Assembly (NCBI GenBank): GCA_045650705.1
Contig: JAZRRK010000055.1
Span: 1-64,000 of the forward strand
Direction of reading: 5' to 3'
DNA from: UMGS1781 sp045650705
Lineage (GTDB): Bacteria; Bacillota; Clostridia; TANB77; CAG-508
DNA: 64,000 bases
Position numbers and translations under genes: made by a program. The notes beneath the pieces were generated by a model. That model ran no database searches, was not told the origin of the DNA, and saw only the letters and a list, made by a program, of their open reading frames with translations. Position 1 is the first letter of the stretch. Every line of letters starts with the position of its first letter. This document shows positions 42,467 to 50,897 of the stretch, one piece after another.

Positions 42467-43090
42467 ATGCCTAAAATAGATGTATACAATGTAGAAGGAA
42501 AAAAAGTAAGTGATATCGAATTAAATGACAACATATTTGGAATTAAACCAAATGAAAAGATAGTTCACATTGCTTTAGTTAATTATTTGGCAAATCAAAG
42601 ACAAGGTACAGCTAGCACAAAGACAAGAGCTGAAGTTGCTGGTGGTGGAAGAAAACCTTGGAAACAAAAAGGTACAGGTAGAGCAAGACAAGGAAGTATA
42701 AGAGCACCACAATGGATTAAAGGTGGTATTGCATTAGGACCTAAACCACGTGATTACAGTTATAAAATTAATAAAAAAGAAAGACAATTAGCAATAAGAT
42801 CAGTATTAAGCTCAAAAGTATTAGAAAACAACTTAGTAGTTGTAGATAAATTAGAATTAAAAGAAATCAAAACAAAAAATATGGTAAAAGCATTAGAAAA
42901 CTTAAAAGTAGAAGGAAAAACTCTAATAGTATTACCAGAAAAAAATGAAACTGTACAAAAATCAGCTAGAAATATTGAAGGAGTTAAAACAAGTTTAACA
43001 AACACAATAAATGTTTACGACTTATTAAAATACAACAAATTAGTATTAACAGTTGATACAGTTAAGAAATTAGAGGAGGTGTATGCTTAA
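42467..43090 (+). CDS. rplD: 50S ribosomal protein L4
   Basis: The 207-residue L4 has the N-terminal YNVEGKKVSDIELND region and the loop rich in Gly, Lys and Arg (AGGGRKPWKQKGTGRARQGS) that lines the exit tunnel. In E. coli L4 regulates this operon; whether the leader here responds is unknown. It is adjacent to L23 with no spacer. Confidence 0.98.
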   Translation: MPKIDVYNVEGKKVSDIELNDNIFGIKPNEKIVHIALVNYLANQRQGTASTKTRAEVAGGGRKPWKQKGTGRARQGSIRAPQWIKGGIALGPKPRDYSYKINKKERQLAIRSVLSSKVLENNLVVVDKLELKEIKTKNMVKALENLKVEGKTLIVLPEKNETVQKSARNIEGVKTSLTNTINVYDLLKYNKLVLTVDTVKKLEEVYA

Positions 43091-43438
43091 ATGAAACCAG
43101 AAGAAATAATAGTAAAACCTATAATAACAGAAAAGAGTAATATGGGTCTTGAAGAAGGAAAGTATACATTCCAAGTAGCAAAAAAAGCTACAAAAGTTGA
43201 TATTGCAAATGCAGTAGAAGCTCTATTTAATGTTAAAGTATTAGATGTAAATACAATGACAGTAAAAGGAAAAGAAAAAAGAATGGGAGCTCATTCTGGA
43301 AAAAGACCAGATTGGAAAAAAGCAATAGTAACAATCGATACAAACCCAGCTGAAGAAAAATATTTATCTAAAGGTGGAAAAGAAGTTAAAGTTGATAAGA
43401 AATACAAAAATTCTATCGACGAATTTATGGGTGCTTAA
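43091..43438 (+). CDS. rplW: 50S ribosomal protein L23
   Basis: The 115-residue protein starts KPEEIIVKPIITEKSN, with the family motif KVDIANAVEALFNVKVLDVNT (interrupted only by normal variation). It is slightly longer than usual because of a Lys-rich C-terminal tail. It begins immediately after the L4 stop, with the ribosome site inside L4. Confidence 0.98.
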   Translation: MKPEEIIVKPIITEKSNMGLEEGKYTFQVAKKATKVDIANAVEALFNVKVLDVNTMTVKGKEKRMGAHSGKRPDWKKAIVTIDTNPAEEKYLSKGGKEVKVDKKYKNSIDEFMGA

Positions 43439-43440
43439 TA

Positions 43441-43581
43441 ATGAAAGAAGAATCATTTAAAGAAGCGTTAAGAGATTTTGCTAAATATGGTGAAATATTA
43501 GAAAATCCAAAATTATCTAGTGAACAAAAATTAAAAGAACTTGATAAAATAAAACCTAAGAAAGAAAAAGATGAAAGATAG
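43441..43581 (+). CDS. Small acidic/basic ORF inserted between L23 and L2
   Basis: A 46-residue ORF begins two bases after the L23 stop: KEESFKEALRDFAKYGEILE, then SEQKLKELDKI and a Lys-rich end. It looks like a folded helical hairpin with codon use like its neighbours. L23-L2 gaps normally have no gene. There is only a weak ribosome site, so coupling to L23 termination is likely if it is translated. Family unknown. Confidence 0.5.
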   Translation: MKEESFKEALRDFAKYGEILENPKLSSEQKLKELDKIKPKKEKDER

Positions 43582-43660
43582 AAATTATCCAGAAAAAACT
43601 GGGATAAAAAATAAATATCCGGAAGTGGTCCGGGAAAACAACCACAAATATAGAAAAATA

Positions 43661-43676
43661 AAGAAAGGAGAGGAGA
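43661..43676 (+). promoter_or_regulatory. Displaced Shine-Dalgarno-like sequence of rplB
   Basis: AAAGAAAGGAGAGGAG is the strongest ribosome site before L2 but lies about 130 nt from the rplB ATG. The repeat copy at 43685-43782 occupies the gap, so the repeat seems to have separated the site from its start codon. No comparable site lies next to the ATG. Confidence 0.5.
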
Positions 43677-43684
43677 TTTCAAAA

Positions 43685-43782
43685 ACGAGTATTGCTAGGA
43701 AAACGAATGAAAAATTTTGAGATAGTACGCTGTACATCGAAAAATTTTGAATGAAGTTTGACACCGCAAGACGAAGTTTTTC
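43685..43782. repeat. Dispersed repeat, family C, copy 1 (upstream of rplB)
   Basis: Begins ACGAGTATTGCTAGGAAAAC and ends GACGAAGTTTTTC. A second copy lies at 52947-53045 before adk. Both contain two AAAAATTTTTG-like segments around a variable, pairing-competent middle (TACGCTGTA here). It is intergenic, inside the S10 operon. Confidence 0.8.
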
Positions 43783-43804
43783 AAAACTCCGAGCGTGAAT
43801 AGTA

Positions 43805-44632
43805 ATGGGGATAAAAACATTTAGACCATACACACCATCAAGAAGAAATATGACAACATTGACAAACGATGAGATTACAAAAAAAACACCAGAAAAATCT
43901 TTATTGAGAGCAAAAAAGAAAAATGCTGGTAGAAATTCTTATGGTAGAATAACAGTAAGACATCAAGGTGGAGGAAACAGACAAAAATATAGAATAATTG
44001 ATTTTAAAAGAAAAAAAGATAACATGGAAGCAACAGTTATCGGTATAGAATACGATCCAAATCGTACAAGTAATATAGCATTAATCGAATATACAGATGG
44101 AGAAAGAGCATATATCTTAGCTCCAGTTGGATTAACAGATGGAGACAAAGTTATATCAGGTGAAAACGTTGATATTAAGCCAGGAAACTGCTTACCGATA
44201 GAAAATATACCAGTTGGTACATTAATTCATAATATAGAATTAAATCCAGGTCAAGGTGGAAAAATGGTAAAAGCTGCTGGTGGAGAAGCTCAACTTATGG
44301 CTAAAGAAGGAACTTATGCACATATAAGATTACCATCAGGAGAAATGAGATTAGTAAGAGCAAAATGTAGAGCAACAATAGGAACAATAGGAAATACAGA
44401 CCATAGTAACATCAAATTAGGAAAAGCAGGAAGAACAAGACATATGGGTATTAGACCAACAGTTAGAGGTTCTGTTATGAACCCAGTAGATCACCCACAT
44501 GGTGGTGGTGAAGGTAGAGCTCCAGTAGGACATAGTGGACCACTTACTCCTTGGGGTAAACCAGCATTAGGATATAAGACAAGAAAGAAAAATAATAAAA
44601 CAGATAAATATATCGTAAAAAGAAGAAAGTAA
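43805..44632 (+). CDS. rplB: 50S ribosomal protein L2
   Basis: The 275-residue L2 is complete: GIKTFRPYTPSRRNMT at the start, VRHQGGGNRQKYR, and the catalytic-centre region NPVDHPHGGGEGRAPVG with the conserved His. The start is set by homology. There is no good ribosome site adjacent because a repeat lies between it and the likely site at 43661-43676. Confidence 0.97.
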   Translation: MGIKTFRPYTPSRRNMTTLTNDEITKKTPEKSLLRAKKKNAGRNSYGRITVRHQGGGNRQKYRIIDFKRKKDNMEATVIGIEYDPNRTSNIALIEYTDGERAYILAPVGLTDGDKVISGENVDIKPGNCLPIENIPVGTLIHNIELNPGQGGKMVKAAGGEAQLMAKEGTYAHIRLPSGEMRLVRAKCRATIGTIGNTDHSNIKLGKAGRTRHMGIRPTVRGSVMNPVDHPHGGGEGRAPVGHSGPLTPWGKPALGYKTRKKNNKTDKYIVKRRK

Positions 44633-44650
44633 TTAAAATAGCGATAATAT

Positions 44651-44677
44651 GTATGGGGCGACCATTGGTCGTCCGTG
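44651..44677. repeat. Dispersed repeat, family D, copy 2
   Basis: GTATGGGGCGACCATTGG followed by TCGTCCG, in the L2-S19 spacer. GACCA-T-TGGTC is the palindromic core. Confidence 0.8.
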
Positions 44678-44704
44678 GAAAGTGATTAAAAGGAGGATAA
44701 ATAA

Positions 44705-44983
44705 ATGTCAAGATCTAGTAAGAAAAAACCATTCGTAGAAGAAAAACTATTAAAGAGAATTGAAGCTATGAATGAAAATGGAACAAAAGCAGTTTTAAAA
44801 ACTTGGTCAAGAGCTTCTACAATATATCCACAAATGGTAGGACATACAATAGCAGTTCATGATGGAAGAAAACATGTTCCAGTATATATATCAGAAGAAA
44901 TGATAGGACATAAATTAGGAGAATTTGCTCCAACAAGAACATTTAGAGGACATTCAGGAGAAAAGAAAACAGACGTTAAGTAA
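44705..44983 (+). CDS. rpsS: 30S ribosomal protein S19
   Basis: The 92-residue protein has the S19 pattern SRSSKKKPFVEEKLL, then KTWSRASTIYPQMVGHTIAVHDGRKHVPVYI (split here only by listing) and EFAPTRTFRGH. It sits at the A-site head of the 30S subunit. AGGAGG is 9 nt upstream. Confidence 0.98.
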   Translation: MSRSSKKKPFVEEKLLKRIEAMNENGTKAVLKTWSRASTIYPQMVGHTIAVHDGRKHVPVYISEEMIGHKLGEFAPTRTFRGHSGEKKTDVK

Positions 44984-45020
44984 AAGTCTGACAGACAAAT
45001 ATTAAGAGGAGGTAAATTAA

Positions 45021-45374
45021 ATGCCAGAAGAAAATAAAGTACTAGAAGCAGTAGCTACATTAAGATTTGCTAGAATATCAGCTAGAAAAGTTAAAATAGT
45101 AGCAGACCTTATAAGAGGTAAAAATGTTGATGAAGCTTTAGCAATAGTTAAATTCACACCAAAAGCATCATCTGAATTAATAGAAAAATTATTAAAATCT
45201 GCAATAGCAAATGCAGAAAACAATCATGGTATGAACAGAGGAAATTTGGTTGTTAGCGAAATATATGCAAACCAAGGTCCAACATTAAAAAGAATTAGAC
45301 CAGCAGCAAAAGGTTCAGCAGTAAGAATTAGAAAAAGAACAAGTCATATTACAATAAAAGTAAGAGAAGTTTAA
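45021..45374 (+). CDS. rplV: 50S ribosomal protein L22
   Basis: The 117-residue protein includes RISARKVKIVADLIRGK and the tunnel-lining hairpin GPTLKRIRPAAKGSAVRIRKR. Site AGAGGAGG upstream. Position between S19 and S3 is standard. Confidence 0.98.
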   Translation: MPEENKVLEAVATLRFARISARKVKIVADLIRGKNVDEALAIVKFTPKASSELIEKLLKSAIANAENNHGMNRGNLVVSEIYANQGPTLKRIRPAAKGSAVRIRKRTSHITIKVREV

Positions 45375-45391
45375 GGAGGGAAATAAAGAGT

Positions 45392-46054
45392 ATGGGACAA
45401 AAAATGCATCCACATGGATTAAGAGTTGGTGTAATAAAAGATTGGAATTCAAAATGGTACGCAGATTCAAAGAATTTCAGTGATTATTTAATAGAAGACC
45501 ATAAAATCCGTGAATATGTAAAGAAAAAATTATTTGTTAGCGGTATTTCTAAAATAGAGATAGAAAGAACAGCTAAATTTATAAAAGTTAATGTTTACAC
45601 AGCAAAACCAGGAGTAGTTATAGGTAAAGGTGGAAACTTAGCTGAAAGTTTAAAACAAGAATTATCTAAAATGATAAATAAAGATGTAAATTTAAATATA
45701 GTTGAAGTTAAAGATGTTGATACAAATGCTCAATTAGTAGCAGAAAACATTGCAAATCAACTAGAAAGAAGAATCTCTTTTAGAAGAGCAATGAAACAAT
45801 GTATGCAAAAAGCAATGAAAGCAGGAGCTTTAGGAATAAAAACATCTGTATCTGGAAGATTAGGTGGAGCTGATATGGCTAGAACAGAATTCTACAAAGA
45901 AGGAACAATTCCACTACAAACATTAAGAGCAGATATTGATTATGGATTCTGTGAAGCAGATACAACTTATGGAAAAATAGGTGTAAAAGTTTGGATATAT
46001 AAAGGAGAAGTTCTTCCTACTAAAAAAAATAAAACAGAAGGAGGAGAAGAATAA
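45392..46054 (+). CDS. rpsC: 30S ribosomal protein S3
   Basis: The 220-residue protein starts GQKMHPHGLRVGVIKDWNSK and has the KH motif VVIGKGGNLAESLK, then the C-terminal S3 domain RADIDYGFCEADTTYGKIGV. It takes part in mRNA entry. The stop codon overlaps the L16 start by one base. Confidence 0.98.
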   Translation: MGQKMHPHGLRVGVIKDWNSKWYADSKNFSDYLIEDHKIREYVKKKLFVSGISKIEIERTAKFIKVNVYTAKPGVVIGKGGNLAESLKQELSKMINKDVNLNIVEVKDVDTNAQLVAENIANQLERRISFRRAMKQCMQKAMKAGALGIKTSVSGRLGGADMARTEFYKEGTIPLQTLRADIDYGFCEADTTYGKIGVKVWIYKGEVLPTKKNKTEGGEE

Positions 46055-46497
46055 TGCCAGTAATGCCAAAAAGAACAAAATATAGAAAAATGCAAAAAGG
46101 TAGAAATAGAGGAAAAGCAACAAGAGGAAACGTTGTAAATGAAGGACAATACGGATTACAAACATTAGAAGCTGGATTAATTACAGCAAATCAAATAGAA
46201 GCAGCACGTATTGCAATGACACGTTACATCAAAAGAGGTGGAAAAGTTTGGATAAAAGTATTCCCAAATAAACCAATAAGCAAGAAACCTGCTGAAACTC
46301 GTATGGGTAAAGGTAAAGGAGCTGTTGAATATTGGGTAGCACCAGTTAAACCAGGTAGAATACTATTTGAGTTAGCAGATGTTTCAGAAGAAATTGCAAG
46401 AGAAGCTTTAAGATTAGCTGCACATAAACTACCAGTTAAAACAAAATTCGTAACAAGAGAAAATAATCAAGGTGGTGATGTTGATGAAGATAGATAA
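46054..46497 (+). CDS. rplP: 50S ribosomal protein L16
   Basis: The 147-residue protein begins MPVMPKRTKYRKMQKGRNRG and contains RMGKGKGAVEYWVAPVKPG near residue 85. L16 organises the A- and P-site tRNA contacts. The C-terminus overlaps the start of L29 by 14 nt. Confidence 0.98.
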   Translation: MPVMPKRTKYRKMQKGRNRGKATRGNVVNEGQYGLQTLEAGLITANQIEAARIAMTRYIKRGGKVWIKVFPNKPISKKPAETRMGKGKGAVEYWVAPVKPGRILFELADVSEEIAREALRLAAHKLPVKTKFVTRENNQGGDVDEDR

Positions 46498-46678
46498 AAT
46501 AAGAGAAATGTCTTCACAAGACTTAAATAAAGAATTAGGTGAATTAAAAACAGAGCTATTCAAATTAAGATTTAATTTAGCAACAAATGGATTAGACAAT
46601 CCTATGAAAATAAAAGAGACAAAAAAAGATATAGCTAGAATAAATACAGTATTAAAAGAAAGAGAAATGGCTAAATAG
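46484..46678 (+). CDS. rpmC: 50S ribosomal protein L29
   Basis: Using ATG 46484 gives MKIDKIREMSSQDLNKELGE and a 64-residue helical hairpin ending TVLKEREM, normal for L29. An upstream in-frame start at 46472 would add four residues; the GGTGGTGATG sequence is a better spaced ribosome site for 46484. Confidence 0.95.
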   Translation: MKIDKIREMSSQDLNKELGELKTELFKLRFNLATNGLDNPMKIKETKKDIARINTVLKEREMAK

Positions 46679-46727
46679 AATTTGGAATTAAAAGTTCCAA
46701 AAACTTTAGTGAAAGGAGAATTCAAGA

Positions 46728-46991
46728 ATGGAAGAAAGAAATCTTCGTAAAGTTATGATTGGTACAGTAACATCTAATAAAATGGATAAAACAATAGTAG
46801 TATCAGTTGAAACAAGTGTAAAACATCCTTTATATGGCAAAATTGTAAAAAGAACATATAAATTAAAAGCACATGATGAAAATAATGCTTGCCAAATAGG
46901 AGATAAAGTAAAAGTAATGGAAACTAGACCTCTATCAAAAGATAAGAGATGGAGATTAGTTGAAGTTGTAGAAAAAGCAATCATAAAATAA
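46728..46991 (+). CDS. rpsQ: 30S ribosomal protein S17
   Basis: The 87-residue OB-fold protein shows GTVTSNKMDKTIVVSVE, KHPLYGKIVKRTYKLKAHDE and the C-terminal ETRPLSKDKRWRLVEVVEKA. AAAGGAG upstream. Confidence 0.98.
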   Translation: MEERNLRKVMIGTVTSNKMDKTIVVSVETSVKHPLYGKIVKRTYKLKAHDENNACQIGDKVKVMETRPLSKDKRWRLVEVVEKAIIK

Positions 46992-47028
46992 AATTAATAA
47001 AAACCACATTCAACTTGTAATAGTGAGT

Positions 47029-47054
47029 GTAGGGGCGACCATTGGTCGTCCGAG
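47029..47054. repeat. Dispersed repeat, family D, copy 3
   Basis: GTAGGGGCGACCATTGG then TCGTCCG, in the S17-L14 spacer; the tandem TGAATAGTGAATAGT follows. Confidence 0.8.
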
Positions 47055-47065
47055 AATAGTTAGAA

Positions 47066-47121
47066 ATGAATAGTGAATAGTGAATAGTACATAATTCGCT
47101 TCACGAATTTTGAAAAGGAGG
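47066..47121 (+). promoter_or_regulatory. Family F leader hairpin before L14
   Basis: A TGAATAGTGAATAGTAC run leads to the hairpin AATTCG (47093-47098)-CGAATT (47104-47109), then TTTGAAAAGGAGG. The same layout with different stem bases precedes S14, L15 and S11. Confidence 0.65.
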
Positions 47122-47130
47122 AAAACCGTA

Positions 47131-47499
47131 ATGATTCAACAACAATCTAGATTAAAAGTAGCAGATAACACAGGTGCAAAAGAATTAATGTGTATCAGAT
47201 GTTTAGGTGGTTCACATAGAAAATTTGCTGGTGTAGGTGATGTTATAATAGCATCAGTAAAAAATGCTATACCAAATGGTGTTGTAAAAAAAGGTGATGT
47301 AGTTAAAGCTGTTATAGTAAGAACAACAAAACCTATTAGAAGAGCAGATGGTTCTTATGTTAGATTCGACGAAAATGCAGCAGTTATAATACGTGATGAT
47401 GGAAATCCAAAAGGAACTCGTATATTTGGACCGATAGCTAGAGAATTAAGAGATAAAGATTATATGAAGATTTTATCACTTGCTCCAGAAGTTTTATAA
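47131..47499 (+). CDS. rplN: 50S ribosomal protein L14
   Basis: The 122-residue protein starts MIQQQSRLKVADNTGAKELM; the frame is open seven codons upstream, but GGAGG lies before this ATG. Family segments CIRCLGGSHRKFAGVGDVI and RAREL-like IARELRDKDYMKILSLAPEVL-type end are present. Length is exactly that of typical L14. Confidence 0.98.
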   Translation: MIQQQSRLKVADNTGAKELMCIRCLGGSHRKFAGVGDVIIASVKNAIPNGVVKKGDVVKAVIVRTTKPIRRADGSYVRFDENAAVIIRDDGNPKGTRIFGPIARELRDKDYMKILSLAPEVL

Positions 47500-47526
47500 T
47501 AAAGAAAAATATAGAAAACTACGATG

Positions 47527-47552
47527 TGTAGGGGGACCATTGGTCGTCTGAA
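47527..47552. repeat. Dispersed repeat, family D, copy 4
   Basis: GTAGGGGGACCATTGGTCG then TCTG, in the L14-L24 spacer; one base shorter than the other copies. Confidence 0.75.
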
Positions 47553-47609
47553 CTTCAGCGAAATGCTAAAAGTTCATAATGAATAATAGAAAGAAGGAGG
47601 GAAACCTTA

Positions 47610-47918
47610 ATGAAAATAAAAAAAGGTGATACAGTTCAAGTTTTATCTGGAAATGATAAAGGAAAAACTGGAGAAGTTTTAGAAGTAATCCCAAAACAAG
47701 AAAAAGTAGTTGTTAAGGGTGTTAATATAAGAAAAAAACATATCAAACCTAAAAAACAAGGTGACGAAGGTGGAATAGTACCAGTTGAATGTGCTATACA
47801 TACTAGCAAAGTAAATGTATTATGTTCTAAATGCAATAAACCAGCAAGAATAGGATACAAAATTGAAAAAGATGGAAAAGTTCGTATTTGTAAAAGATGT
47901 GGAACAATAATCAAATAG
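47610..47918 (+). CDS. rplX: 50S ribosomal protein L24
   Basis: The 102-residue protein begins with the KOW motif KIKKGDTVQVLSGNDKGKTG, followed by KVVVKGVNIRKKHIKP. The C-terminal half has a zinc-finger-like four-cysteine set, CSKC and CKRC (about 72-98), as in many Gram-positive L24 proteins. AAGGAGGG upstream. Confidence 0.97.
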   Translation: MKIKKGDTVQVLSGNDKGKTGEVLEVIPKQEKVVVKGVNIRKKHIKPKKQGDEGGIVPVECAIHTSKVNVLCSKCNKPARIGYKIEKDGKVRICKRCGTIIK

Positions 47919-47939
47919 GAAAGGAGGAAATAAATAATT

Positions 47940-48479
47940 ATGGAAATATTAAGAGAACAATATGAAAAAGAGATAATACCTGCATTAATGAAAAAATTTG
48001 AATATAAATCAGTTATGCAAGTTCCAAAATTAGAAAAGATAGTTATTAATATAGGATTAGGAGATACAAAGGAAAATCCTAAAGCCTTAGATAATGCGAT
48101 TGCAGATTTAACAGCTATAACAGGTCAAAAACCAGTTATAACAAAAGCTAAAAAATCTATTGCAGCATTTAAATTAAGAGAGGGAGCTAATATCGGTTGC
48201 AAAGTTACATTAAGAAAAGATAAAATGTATGATTTTGCATACAAATTATTTAATGTAGCACTTCCAAGAGTTAGAGATTTTAGAGGAGTTTCAAATAATT
48301 CTTTTGATGGAAGAGGAAATTACTCATTAGGAATTAAAGAACAAGTAATCTTCCCAGAAATCGAATATGAAAAAATAGATAAGGTAAGAGGAATGGATAT
48401 TATATTTGTTACTACAGCTAATTCTGATGAAGAAGCTAAAGAGTTACTTGCTAAATTAGGTATGCCATTCAGAGCTTAA
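47940..48479 (+). CDS. rplE: 50S ribosomal protein L5
   Basis: The 179-residue protein contains KIVINIGLGDTKENPKAL, GQKPVITKAKKSIAAFKLREG and GRGNYSLGIKEQVIFPEI, all hallmark segments. L5 contacts 5S rRNA and the P-site tRNA. Confidence 0.98.
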   Translation: MEILREQYEKEIIPALMKKFEYKSVMQVPKLEKIVINIGLGDTKENPKALDNAIADLTAITGQKPVITKAKKSIAAFKLREGANIGCKVTLRKDKMYDFAYKLFNVALPRVRDFRGVSNNSFDGRGNYSLGIKEQVIFPEIEYEKIDKVRGMDIIFVTTANSDEEAKELLAKLGMPFRA

Positions 48480-48510
48480 TAAATAGTGAAGAAAGAAAAG
48501 TGAAGAGTAC

Positions 48511-48536
48511 AAAACTCTTTAAGTTTTGAAGGAGGA
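48511..48536 (+). promoter_or_regulatory. Family F leader hairpin before S14
   Basis: AAAACT (48511-48516) pairs with AGTTTT (48522-48527), directly followed by GAAGGAGG. GTGAAGAGTAC precedes it. Confidence 0.55.
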
Positions 48537-48547
48537 AAATAAAACAT

Positions 48548-48733
48548 ATGGCTAAGAAATCAATGATTGTTAAGCAACAAAAAGAACAAAAATATGCAAC
48601 TAGAGAATATAATAGATGTAAATTATGTGGAAGACCACATGGTTATATTAGAAAATATGGAATTTGCCGTATATGCTTTAGAGAATTAGCACATAAAGGT
48701 GAAATACCAGGTATTAAAAAAGCTAGCTGGTAA
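48548..48733 (+). CDS. rpsN: 30S ribosomal protein S14, zinc-binding type
   Basis: The 61-residue protein has the two cysteine pairs CKLC and CRIC that define the zinc-binding (C+) S14. The core is GRPHGYIRKYGICRICFREL. The start has KKSMIVKQQKEQKYATREYNR. Confidence 0.97.
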   Translation: MAKKSMIVKQQKEQKYATREYNRCKLCGRPHGYIRKYGICRICFRELAHKGEIPGIKKASW

Positions 48734-48796
48734 GAAATAAATGAAAAATTTGTTTTAAGAATAAATTATAAAGTAGAATAATAAGGAGGAGAGAAA

Positions 48797-49195
48797 ATGA
48801 TTACAACTGATCCAATTGCAGATATGCTAACAAGAATCAGAAATGCAAGTCAAGCAAATTTTAAAACAGTAGATATTCCAGCATCAAATATGAAAAAAGA
48901 CATTGCAGAAATATTGTTTAATGAAGGATATATAAAAGCTTACGAAGAAATCCAAAATGAAAATCAAGGAATAATCAGAATAAGCTTAAAATATACAGAA
49001 AAAGGTAAAAAAGTAATATCAGGATTAAGAAGAATAAGCAAACCAGGATTAAGAATATATGCATCAAAGGAAGAACTTCCTAAAGTATTAAATGGTTTAG
49101 GAATAGCTTTAATATCAACATCAAAAGGAATAATGACAGATAAAAAAGCAAGAGAATTAGGTGTTGGTGGAGAAGTATTAGCATATATTTGGTAA
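48797..49195 (+). CDS. rpsH: 30S ribosomal protein S8
   Basis: The 132-residue protein begins TTDPIADMLTRIRNAS and ends with RELGVGGEVLAYIW; the STSKGIMTDKKARE segment is the rRNA-binding hallmark. In E. coli S8 is the regulator of the spc operon. Confidence 0.98.
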   Translation: MITTDPIADMLTRIRNASQANFKTVDIPASNMKKDIAEILFNEGYIKAYEEIQNENQGIIRISLKYTEKGKKVISGLRRISKPGLRIYASKEELPKVLNGLGIALISTSKGIMTDKKARELGVGGEVLAYIW

Positions 49196-49217
49196 TATTA
49201 GAAAGGAGAATATTAAC

Positions 49218-49757
49218 ATGTCAAGAATAGGAAATAAACCAATTACAGTTCCAGAAGGTGTAGAAGTAAAACTAGATGGACAAAAAATAACTGTAAAAGG
49301 ACCTAAAGGTACTCTAGAAAGAGAAATACACCCAAATATAAAAGTAGAGTTAGATAATAATGTTATAACAGTTACAAGACCAAATAATGAACCAGCAAAT
49401 AGAAGCTTACATGGATTAACAAGAACTTTAATAAATAACATGGTTACAGGTGTTGTAAATGAATATACTAGACAACTTGAAATAAATGGTGTAGGTTATA
49501 GAGCTGCAAAACAAGGAAATAAATTAGTTTTAACATTAGGATATTCACATCCTGTAGAAATGGTAGAACCAGAAGGAATTAAATATGAAGTTCCAACTCC
49601 AAATCAAATAATTGTTAAAGGAGTAGATAAAGAATTAGTTGGTCAAATGGCAGCAGTTATCAGAACAAAAAGACCACCAGAAGTTTATAGAGGTAAAGGT
49701 ATTAAGTACGTTGAAGAACGTATTAGACGTAAGGTTGGTAAGACAGGCAAAAAATAA
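49218..49757 (+). CDS. rplF: 50S ribosomal protein L6
   Basis: The 179-residue protein begins SRIGNKPITVPEGVEV and has the two repeated L6 domains, with GVGYRAAKQGNKLVLTLGYSHPV in the second and a PPEVYRGKGIKYVEE segment at the end. Confidence 0.98.
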   Translation: MSRIGNKPITVPEGVEVKLDGQKITVKGPKGTLEREIHPNIKVELDNNVITVTRPNNEPANRSLHGLTRTLINNMVTGVVNEYTRQLEINGVGYRAAKQGNKLVLTLGYSHPVEMVEPEGIKYEVPTPNQIIVKGVDKELVGQMAAVIRTKRPPEVYRGKGIKYVEERIRRKVGKTGKK

Positions 49758-49770
49758 AATTTGTAATTGT

Positions 49771-49889
49771 AAACAAATGAAAAACTTCGTCTGGCGTTGT
49801 TGTCCAGCACAAAAAAATCCTCAGCGTATCTTTATACGCCTCCGGTTTTTTAGTTCGGACGCCTAGCCATACTCGTTTTTGATTTGTTT
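49771..49889. repeat. Long imperfect hairpin element, family B, copy 1 (L6-L18 spacer)
   Basis: Ends AAACAAAT and ATTTGTTT pair; inside, successive arms pair down to the hairpin GCGTAT-CTTT-ATACGC followed by CTCCGG. It is related to 52791-52915 in its core: A6-T-S-CTC, hairpin with a TTT loop, CCTCCGS-T5. It fills the 230-bp gap between L6 and L18, with no gene inside. Confidence 0.75.
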
Positions 49890-49987
49890 AGAGCAAACGA
49901 ACAATATAACTTTTGCTTTGTGTGCAATGAGTAAGCAAATAAATAAAAATTTATTGAAAAAGAATTTTAGAAAGGAGCGATATTAAT

Positions 49988-50347
49988 ATGGTTTCTAAAA
50001 CTAATAGAAAATTAGAAAGAGAAAGAAGACATAAAAGAGTACGTACAAAAATAAGTGGAACAACTGAATGCCCAAGATTATGTGTATTTAGAAGTAACAC
50101 AAATGTATATGCTCAAATAATTGATGATACTAAAGGAATTACTTTAGTAAGTGCATCAACATTAGATAAAGAAGTAAAAACAAAACATTCAAATAAAGAA
50201 GCTGCAAAAGAAGTTGGAACTTTAGTTGCAAAAAGAGCTTTAGAAAAAAATATTAAGAATGTTGTATATGATAGAGGCGGATATGTTTATCATGGTATCG
50301 TAAAAGAATTAGCAGAAGCTGCAAGAGAAGCAGGATTAGAGTTTTAA
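49988..50347 (+). CDS. rplR: 50S ribosomal protein L18
   Basis: The 119-residue protein shows RRHKRVRTKISGTTECPRLC, VFRSNTNVYAQIIDD and the C-terminal FDRGGY-type VVYDRGGYVYHGIVKELAEA. It binds 5S rRNA. Confidence 0.98.
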   Translation: MVSKTNRKLERERRHKRVRTKISGTTECPRLCVFRSNTNVYAQIIDDTKGITLVSASTLDKEVKTKHSNKEAAKEVGTLVAKRALEKNIKNVVYDRGGYVYHGIVKELAEAAREAGLEF

Positions 50348-50408
50348 TAAAAAGGATACAAAAAAAAGCCTTATCAAAAATCAAATAAGGAGGGAAATTT
50401 AAGTCAAT

Positions 50409-50897
50409 ATGGAAGAAAAAACAATGGAGTTCAAAGAAAAAGTTGTAGCTATAAACAGAGTTGCAAAAGTTGTTAAAGGTGGTAGAAATTTCAGATTTAG
50501 CGCAGTAGTTGTTGTTGGAGATGAAAACGGACACGTAGGTATTGGAAATGGTAAAGCAGCAGAAGTTCCAGATGCAATAAAAAAAGCTATTGAAGATGCT
50601 AAAAAGAATTTAATAGAAGTTCCAATCGTAGGAACAACAGTACCACACGAATATTTAGGTACATTTGGTTCAGCAAGCGTATTAATAAAACCAGGAGCTC
50701 AAGGTTCTGGACTTATTGCTGGAGGTAGCGTAAGACCTATATTAGAATTAGCTGGATATAGAGATATCAAAACAAAAGTTATTGGTACAAATAATCCAAG
50801 AAATGTAGGATATGCAACAATGAACGCATTAGAAAATATGGCAACAGCTGAAAGCATAGCTAAAAAAAGAGGAAAAAAAGTAGAAGAAATAGTTTAG
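50409..50897 (+). CDS. rpsE: 30S ribosomal protein S5
   Basis: The 162-residue protein has the S5 N-terminal domain VVAINRVAKVVKGGRNFRFS, GDENGHVGIGNGKA, and the C-terminal GTVPHEYLGTFGS-like region with VLIKPGAQGSGLIAGGSVR. The usual next gene, rpmD (L30), is absent from the 120 nt after S5. Confidence 0.97.
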   Translation: MEEKTMEFKEKVVAINRVAKVVKGGRNFRFSAVVVVGDENGHVGIGNGKAAEVPDAIKKAIEDAKKNLIEVPIVGTTVPHEYLGTFGSASVLIKPGAQGSGLIAGGSVRPILELAGYRDIKTKVIGTNNPRNVGYATMNALENMATAESIAKKRGKKVEEIV

